DNA from: SXTU01 sp964496695
GTDB lineage: Bacteria > Verrucomicrobiota > Verrucomicrobiia > Limisphaerales > SXTU01
Assembly: GCA_964496695.1 (NCBI GenBank)
Contig: CAZCBE010000004.1
Coordinates: 69,847-133,846, forward strand
Direction: 5' to 3'
Length of the DNA stretch: 64,000 bases
Shown: one piece after another, positions 63,101 to 64,000 of the stretch
Position numbering within the stretch: position 1 is the stretch's first letter
Layout of the letters: each line of letters opens with the position of its first letter
Notes under the pieces: generated by a model
What the model saw: only the letters and a program-made list of their open reading frames with translations
Database searches by the model: none
What the model was told of the DNA's origin: nothing
Program-made: the position numbers and the translations under genes

Positions 63101-64000
63101 TGAGCCCCATGGGCTTCGCGGGGCCGGCCTCGCGTCCGGTGAACCGGCTGGCGCGGCTGACCACCACCGGCAGCCTCGATACGTCGTTCAGCGACCTGAT
63201 CGGCACGGGCCCCAACGGCAGCGTGACGACAGTGGCGCGCCTGGCCAGTGGCGGCTTCCTGGTGGGCGGCGGCTTCAGCGGGTCCGGCTTCGGGGCGGCA
63301 GTGACCAGTCGCAGCCAGAGCGGAGGAACTGTGACTCTGACGACCGGGGTGGCGCACGGGTTGGCGGCGGGCGACGTGGTGGTGGTGAGCGGCGTTGGTG
63401 CGGCGGATGGCACTTATCTCGTCACGACTCCGTTGACGTCCATGACGTTCAGCTTCAGCACCAGCGCGACGGTGGGCAGCGGACCGGTCAGCCCGGCGGG
63501 CAGCGCAACGCGGGGCAACGCGGTGTTCAACCGGATCGCCCAATTGCTAGGCAGTGGTGCGGTGGACACGACCGTGAGCTTTGGCAGCGGCTTTGACGCG
63601 GCCCTCGCCAGTCTGAGCCTGCAGACAGTGGGCAGCACGATCTACTACGTGGCCGGGGGCGCTTTCACGAGCTACAACGGGGTGAGCGGGACTGGTTATG
63701 ACAACCTGGTGCGGCTCAACGTCGGCACGCTGGACCGGAACTTCAATCTGGGCACGGGGGCGGACGCGACCGTGAATGCTGTGGCGCTCAACAGCAGCGG
63801 TCAACTGGTCATTGGCGGTCTCTTCACCAACGTCAATGGCGTGGCCCGCGGCCGGGTGGCGCGCATGAATGCGGACGGGACGGTGGACCTCACGTTTACG
63901 CCGGCGGCGCTGCTGTCGGTGGGGACGGTGATCAACGGGGTGGCGGTGGACCGGAACACGAGCGCGTTCCTGTCGGCGAACGTGGGCAAGGTGCTCATCG
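45169..64000 (+). CDS. Giant secreted repeat protein: delta-60 and Calx-beta arrays with nested phage-tail-like modules (3' end outside window)
   Basis: One uninterrupted frame of at least 6,277 codons from the ATG at 45169 (MKKTNCARRG). ATGs at 45232, 45238 and 45256 would give a shorter, more typical signal peptide; the hydrophobic core is about residues 46-65, ending SVSVSA-Q. A Calx-beta-like domain precedes the first delta-60 array (from about 45889; repeats such as DGKILIGGDFTSYNG and RLARLNTDGSLD). Calx-beta arrays (TENAGNATISVGRVDG, DYTATSGTLNFAAGDVQKTFTITV, DND ends) alternate with delta-60 arrays. Tandem super-units start at 48838, 53209, 57673 and 62152. HGL-GD modules are nested inside single domains. 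Calx-beta and delta-60 domains suggest a calcium-binding, surface-attached or secreted adhesin. No C-terminal sorting signal can be seen. Confidence 0.9.
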   Translation, partial: MKKTNCARRGVSSGRREQQCFMRMLFSPVMELAKVARERCALEGRWLACFAAVCACWAGSVSVSAQEFFTISSSDSVSGSSAGAHQLYTGTAPANGTSTAVPPAYRKIRVTEGGSVTLVITLNNPQDRNSPADGITDNYTATIALAAGPGTGGAGANNNIPNFSVKAGSEIATAGDATLSTGTLSFGPGAYSANVTLSATQDAIAEFDEDVLIFVSSLVDTSSGGSFPGVVGHGVVTIVYQDTPPGAIDNTYADDTVVVTQPGANNTVNALVLDATGNAVIGGDFTAYSATPRNRIARITTAGANDATFDPGSGANAFISSIAIYSGGANNGKIFVGGGFTAFNGASLNSVARLLNTGAVDSSFNPGTGANGPVRAVAIDTSGKTLVAGEFTLFNGTARNRILRLNADGSVDTAFAPGTGANGTVYAMALQSDGKILIGGDFTSYNGTTRTRLARLNTDGSLDFAFDPVAGFNDTVFALTVDQSQRVLVGGAFTQAQGVTRRGITRLTTTGAQDTTFNPGVGTDDTVYTIQDIPVGATRGVLIGGVFTHFNTTHRRHIARLFADGTSDGSLDTSWMDRAYCQFIGLWALNPVAFTFGSGAVEVGVSAVVTNAPGSGYAVNDLLDLNGGATLARVRVTAVYDAVASAVVTTPGSGYAVGNNITVVGGTLAAGGGAATFTVTSVGNGGVVTGIALTSSGGYSTVPVNPVATTVALPGTGTGLTLTLTFSTGRVRTLAVVSAGSYSPVPVPASTTTITGVGVGCTVNITGTAPIGAGTTTLTVAGHGLQNDEAIVFQADPSAGRQRLPSGLLGGTIYYAIRVDNNNFQASLTPSTAIVGAVPVTIINSGDPDATSHRVRRVGAQSSFVTALAAQADGNVVVGGKFDTVGGDDEPAGSIFATNPRNNLARLKGGSLNGPGQMAFGNRSYFVDEYASTILMSLNRLNGSLGAHESTLTITSQSATFGTDFTKNSPGGSTLTWGYSDGSHASIVDGATGNGGSQMIMSIVQETLVEGNEDALFSMSSPLPTLHTAQQTRGLTLPRFGWNLTAGNLSPTANGARALIDQTYAIDPALGFIDRTTLTIVDDDFPPGFLGFTAFSYSSTENAGNATISVGRVDGSFGPVSIRVRTTATVGENGEGFGTTAVQGNDYTGTTNTLFFAAGETNKTFTIPLINDNAADGTVMIHLRTDTVTGGATNAAAGPGGSVLAGGTLYSSAVLTITDDDPAGGVPPGSVDTLFAVGSGADNPVQVVAINQTNSGLFANTVVVGGDFSTYNSVSRSRLVRLTSLGAVDTSFSIGSGANSTVYAVAIQDDSRVIAGGAFTTFNTTNINRILRLNSDGTIDSSFNPGSGANGNVLGIAIHPSTDPVVANRGKVVIVGDFTQVNSVSRPRICRLNTDGTVDGSFTPGTGANATIRAVAINANGEIYLAGDFSNVASATTPRKYLAKLGTDGTLDTAFFSPFTAGDGTVQLNALAIEADGSLLVGGNYASVGGNAAYKFIARFNPATGAVLNSLPVVLNGQVRSISVQTDTKILLAGEFTTANGLARNYLARVTSAGATDTDINFGTGANARVLSVAGQVTRGTFADANVVLLTDTITVNSHGLSNGDAIQFTSGDTTGVGALPTGLVAGNVYYAAAVAANTFKVVSTRALISNKSITGNTATLTSIGSHGISTGDTVLVNINDATFDGTFLVTATDADVTGVSFSYARVAADQSAVVSPYGVAGRQVDLTAVNSGTATHVVRATKPRIEIGGEFTLFDGQTRNRMAQLIGGDINNAQNVNGKFQFESATYSVDEDGGSISVRVKRTGGLQGVETVDFGSVEQTVTFTVGGLLVNFPNTFAGGETVRFSAAVGAAMPAGLVADRTYYVLNPTGANFQLASSAGSVTPVNFTTTETGLIYVSTTSNSPAVPGLHYTALALAGLPNQLSFLAGENQKTFNVTITPETTLNGNHDVSLALANPSAPAVLGSPATATLTILDNDSVVGFDFDSFSVNEGTLTATLSVSRLGSTSGASSVNYATVTETGAGKATAGSDYTATSGTLNFAAGDVQKTFTITVIDDTVPDEGNETVLVQLSNPQGASFNTALLPSSASLTIVDNDFSGGTINYSSGVYSASENSGTVPITVTRTSGNSGAISIRAQTVAQVRAPASLTVTNKALTSGSATLTTAGAHGFALNEAVVVQGIGTAFDGTYVITNVTANTFAYGRNGQSDVASAAVSPTGRASVAVATAGTDYTAITTTLTWNDGDATTRSFSVAIANDVTVEGPETIQLTLTVLAGNAVLGSQSTAYISVLDDDSQIQFSAASSTYSEDNGYVTVSLQRVGGPSGVASADVMATDSGATGGGQDYSLVLRFPSAAADFGTDTITVTDHGLTNGMQVVFEATSTRPAAFASATNYVVNAAANTFQLSATFGGAAVNFADQGTGTHTLRIPSRTVAWASGDITDKTVTISLTDDTTVEPDEFFVLSLGTFVGASAGTIASTTVRIVDNDNEVGFTGLPYLVAETNTSTTITLRRFRGTVGNIVLYYSTSDDTATAGADYTAIPGTLAVAGVGGNNITNVSHGLRTGNTVVFENAGGVLPGVTMGSVAYVVTNVTVNSFQIASGGTVVTPGTPTGAVNVRSAVVWATGDTTDKTFTVAIADDTLQESTPNEQFNLNLALETASLTIANIVGPNPARVIILDNDSAGGGIDTSYALGAGVDNVVLTSAVQPNGQVVIGGQFTTFSGTNRSRIARLNADGTLDASFLNALAGADFTVNSVVVDGNQNPLLTTNIGKVVIGGAFTNVNGVARSRVARLLSNGALDTSFVPPVLVGIAFVDAVAVQPDGKVVVAGSFSFSGRANIFRLNADGSLDATFLNALAGANSEVRAVLVQSDNKIVIGGDFTSVNGVNINRIARLNADGSLDTTFDPQAGANASVRVIVADGPADGTGSYVVGGDFTGPSFGVAVTNKSLTGNVATLITAGNHGFDVNDLTRNMVTVSLGDASFDGTFTLQSVSSNTLTYAKTAANVASTAVSPRGLVGVTSRPVNRLVKLGNSGALDSSFRDKVGTGPGGSVMSVVRLNPSVVGDDFLVGGSFSGTGFGVTVVNKALGAGSATLQTLAAHGLSVGDLVVVSGVDSTFDGTYAVATVDIPLTGTTFTYTRPGGTLASTPVATAASATRGGMLFNRMVQLNNDGTVDTAFQTPLGFGTGFDNTVNTISTQTVASVNYYVVGGAFTSYKGIGGPGYDYLVRLSAGAALDKSFDVGTGADASVLTLAQAGGNKLVVGGAFTNLAGVARSQVGRFNAEGTLDTAFVPATLLFAGGGPIVNSVAVDNNSNPFLTVNVGKVVIGGQFTNAGGALRGRVARLNSDGSLDTSFMNNLPGADNTINAVVVQTNGQVIIAGQFTTVNGTSRGGVARLNTDGSLDTTFLNGLSGADAAVRAILLDEANNRVYVAGDFNTMNGTAHSKVARLSLTDGSIDNSPAFASPTFDSSIRALAFAANGDLLVGGDFTLAGGNARGRIARLNTSGTLQGFLNASGADNSVLAISVQSDGQILVGGTFTSFNGQSRSRVARMDNAGTLDTGINFGVGADNFVGAIIVQSDGRLVLGGAFTTFNGQPALRLVRLESGVNSGNGTFDFGSATYSVTESTSSATVTIVRSGGLSGSVTVTYALGAGAGNVASTTPAGATGLVFSQGEVTKTFLVNLLGSDLIDNTPLADRTTVINLQAATGGGVVGSSIPATTLTIRDDDSILGFSVATMSVSEGAGTATVTVRRIGGSAGVVTNSYTTVAETGFGKAAAGVDYTNTSGFLVFNDGVTNLTFTVPITQDLLSEGDENFVVTNTIAGRQTGQPAGVSVQLAALAGTTFGGQTVYLTNTVTILDDESSPGTLGFQLAADTVLEDTPGTYTVTVLRSGGTAGSVNVDYTVIGGTATGAGDDYTFTPGTLIFANGEFLKTFSIAIVADTKVEGDETVLLRLSSPSGSPLPPSLGQSNMTLTIVDNDSALAFTQSAYLVSETNGTVTVTVHRTGGTNSAISAYYDTTDGTAVQPGDYRAIPGLQSATVAAASDNFTVTTRLTDGNTVVFTGSSLPAGNVAANVAYVVTNATATTFKVLTNGVLLDVTADVAANLNVQPGLVWAVGDNTDKSFTIVVNDDLTINEGLERFSVNLAAGPGSPAAVVTTPVAVVLIQDNDTVGGGADAGYGLGAGPDNAVSASAVQDDGKLIVAGTFTNYNRVVRGRVLRLNVDGTLDTTFLNGLAGATNGPVTAVAIDRNVNPLQSGNVGKVIIGGSFTNVNGTARTNLARLNSDGTVDASFVPVSTTPFNGPVQAAAVQADGKVIVAGAFTVSGRQNVVRLNADGTLDTTFLNGLAGADATVQAVLVQSDGKIVIGGDFTSVNGVNLNRLARLNTDGSIDSSFNPGGGANATVRALDTNTVSGDYLMVAGDFTGPSFRAAVTNKAASGTAVTLTLTGTPTSYSIGVGSQVTVNLGDAVFDGTFAVAAFDDTARTITFTRATAVVAAIAVSPAGQAGLQGQPVNRVARLVRTTGALDTDFTDRVGTGPNGSVTSLARQSDGKYWVAGDFSGTGFGVAVTTREGKNVSGLAELTASSAHGLVVGDVVVVSGVNDTADTSFDGTYTVTAISGLTFQYLRTSGGVSAPASVAPRGFATKGNRLLARLARLNADGSLDTTISTDSGFNAVVNTLALQTSGSSVYLVAGGNFTSYAGLGGTSHDYLVRLLAGTAALDTAFNPGTGADAAINALAVEPGFGGRTVIGGAFANFSGLAAARVARISADGTLDATFTAPAFLLAGGTAVVNGVALDRNTNQFLTVNVGKVVVGGAFTSIGGTARNRVARLNSDGTLDATFLSGLSGADNTVDAVAVQNDGKVLLVGSFSSVNGTSRGGVARLNADGSLDTSFMNGLSGADAEVRAVLVDELNGFIYIGGDFTTVNGTPRSRVARLSQATGALDTGYSLGGGTINGAVRALALNVGGELFIGGDFTTVGAGSRNRLAKLAAGGTLDGFFLATAGDGLDGFVSSLTLQRLAGGTDLLLVGGGFTSFTKSATSFTRNGLARLSAVGTSEAGAADPSINFGTGASAQVNAVGVQGDGRLVAAGAFTAFNGSAAGRIVRLDGGQNTDNGTFSFSSATYTTTESAGTTTIIVNRAGGLNGAASVNFSLLPALATVPSSPLAFVDGQASSSFVVTLPADDSNPEADATVALSLPVQTGVTVIQSATLTVRDDDSVIGYALSGFTVTEGGTAVISVRRAGGTAGTVTVGYATVAETGFAKATAGIDYTGVTNTLVFADGVTNLTFSVVILPDLIAEVPETVRLILTNLVAGVGANATLAAVGGQTVLLSQTVYGEATLTIQDDESAPGVLGFESAVYAITEEAADGVTATNLVVNVQRSGGSAGTVTVQYNTANGTATNGTAPLGDYTATNNTLTFANGEIVKTFTVAIRQDALVEGNETFTLTLSGQTGGATLGVASAVVTIVDNDSALAFTQPAYLVGETNGSVTVTVRRSGGTNGVVSAFYSTSDLTPVSAAAGSDYTAIPGSQAVTAGQAGDLFTAGLRVTDGNPVVFSGIPAGNVATNVAYVVTNATATTFRVLTNGAVLDVTADISANLNVRPGLVWANGDVADKTFIVPIADDLSVEGAETFTVNLTEGSAPNGTVVVTARAAVVTILDNDGAGGGLDSGYALGSGVGGAVTATVVQPDAKVVVAGVFTSYNGVTRNRILRLNTDGTLDTGFQNALTGADNTVNALAVDANTNPLLTANVGKVVIGGAFGTVNATARLRVARLNADGTLDAGFVPAAVVGTVFSVAVQPDGKVLVAGSLTVGTRLNVVRLNADGTLDTTFLNGLTGPNNTVQAMLVQADGKLIIGGDFTSVNGVNVNRLARLNTDGSLDSTFDVKAGANATVRALTFDLTSIVAGGDFTGPSFGAAVTNKLLTNNVAALTTATAHGFGVNDVVTVSLGDATFDGTFTVTGVTQFTFTYTRTAADVVGTAVSPMGFAGPASRPVNRLARLTTTGSLDTSFSDLIGTGPNGSVTTVARLASGGFLVGGGFSGSGFGAAVTSRSQSGGTVTLTTGVAHGLAAGDVVVVSGVGAADGTYLVTTPLTSMTFSFSTSATVGSGPVSPAGSATRGNAVFNRIAQLLGSGAVDTTVSFGSGFDAALASLSLQTVGSTIYYVAGGAFTSYNGVSGTGYDNLVRLNVGTLDRNFNLGTGADATVNAVALNSSGQLVIGGLFTNVNGVARGRVARMNADGTVDLTFTPAALLSVGTVINGVAVDRNTSAFLSANVGKVLI
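48838..53208 (+). repeat. Super-unit A of the giant gene (1,457 codons)
   Basis: Begins GGVPPGSVDTLFAVGSGADN after a Calx-beta DDD end. It contains a delta-60 array, then Calx-beta domains. The last Calx-beta carries an inserted module (about 52792-53010) with YVVTNVTVNSFQIASGG, immediately before the next unit. Confidence 0.7.
53209..57672 (+). repeat. Super-unit B of the giant gene (1,488 codons)
   Basis: Begins GGGIDTSYALGAGVDN. It shares with units C and D the delta-60 segment LVQS-D-KIVIGGDFTSVNGVN and the interrupted GGDFTGPSFG-AVTNK blade. Its last Calx-beta holds an insert with YVVTNATATTFKVLTNG (about 57268-57475). Confidence 0.8.
57673..62151 (+). repeat. Super-unit C of the giant gene (1,493 codons)
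   Basis: Begins GGGADAGYGLGAGPDN. It has the same domain order as unit B. The delta-60 segment at about 58220-58320 is roughly 80 percent identical in bases to 53750-53850. The terminal Calx-beta insert reads YVVTNATATTFRVLTNG (about 61750-61955), almost the same as in unit B. Confidence 0.8.
62152..64000 (+). repeat. Super-unit D of the giant gene, cut by the window
   Basis: Begins GGGLDSGYALGSGVGG and repeats the opening of units B and C up to the window edge, including the interrupted blade GGDFTGPSFGAAVTNK at about 62876. The gene therefore continues for an unknown number of units. Confidence 0.8.

Noticed and set aside
45169..64000. Regular repeats in the giant gene taken as a possible CRISPR or tandem satellite array
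   Set aside because: The repeats are in-frame protein repeats with codon-level divergence and no constant-length spacers.

Overview
The window is GC-rich, gene-dense bacterial chromosome. Several signatures point to a Verrucomicrobiota-type organism, perhaps Limisphaerales/Pedosphaeraceae; this is inferred from family content, since there is no rRNA here. They are a DUF1592-family cytochrome of the planctomycete/verrucomicrobial type, huge secreted delta-60, Ig-like and Calx-beta repeat proteins, a GxxExxY protein, and many different short inverted repeats packed into the intergenic gaps. I found no tRNA, rRNA, CRISPR array or intact insertion sequence.

Layout. 1-5252 (minus): the 5' part of der, then a translationally coupled pair of sensor kinases. 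5464-7482 (minus): a FabF-like ketosynthase whose active-site Cys is Ser, and an isoprenylcysteine-methyltransferase-like membrane protein. 7610-12600 (plus): a soluble sensor kinase, a DUF1592-type cytochrome and a family 2 glycosyltransferase. 12652-16274 (minus): a pentapeptide-repeat/TIR protein flanked by inverted repeats, and a secreted HtrA-type protease fused to a SirB1/transglutaminase-like domain. 16284-17173 (plus): clpS and a DUF2017-like gene. 17170-18879 (minus): panB, a lipoprotein gene and moaC, all overlapping. 19055-25860 (minus): gltB and gltD, separated by a GxxExxY gene that sits between two copies of a palindromic repeat. 26453-27220 (minus): an OmpA/MotB-like protein.

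27726-34655 (plus): a 1,945-residue secreted protein (delta-60 array, 14 Ig-like domains, cohesin-like domain) followed by an outer-membrane beta-barrel. 34813-36381 (plus): guaB. 36486-37496 (minus): a TonB-like protein and a small zinc-ribbon membrane protein. 37678-44819 (plus): a 1,949-residue DUF4175-like membrane/coiled-coil protein and a prenyltransferase/squalene-cyclase-fold protein. 45169 to the right edge (plus): one open frame of at least 6,277 codons.

The standout object is that last gene. It alternates delta-60 propeller-like arrays with Calx-beta arrays in tandem super-units of about 1,460-1,490 residues (starts at 48838, 53209, 57673 and 62152). Inside individual delta-60 and Calx-beta domains it carries extra modules with the HGL-GD / LPAGL-YYV-TF signature familiar from phage tail proteins, at the same relative places in successive units. 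The housekeeping genes (der, fabF-like, panB, moaC, gltBD, guaB, clpS) are spaced by accessory cargo and by at least seven families of palindromic or inverted repeats. Two of the accessory genes (TIR and GxxExxY) sit exactly between repeat copies, and two genes take their stop codon from repeat sequence.
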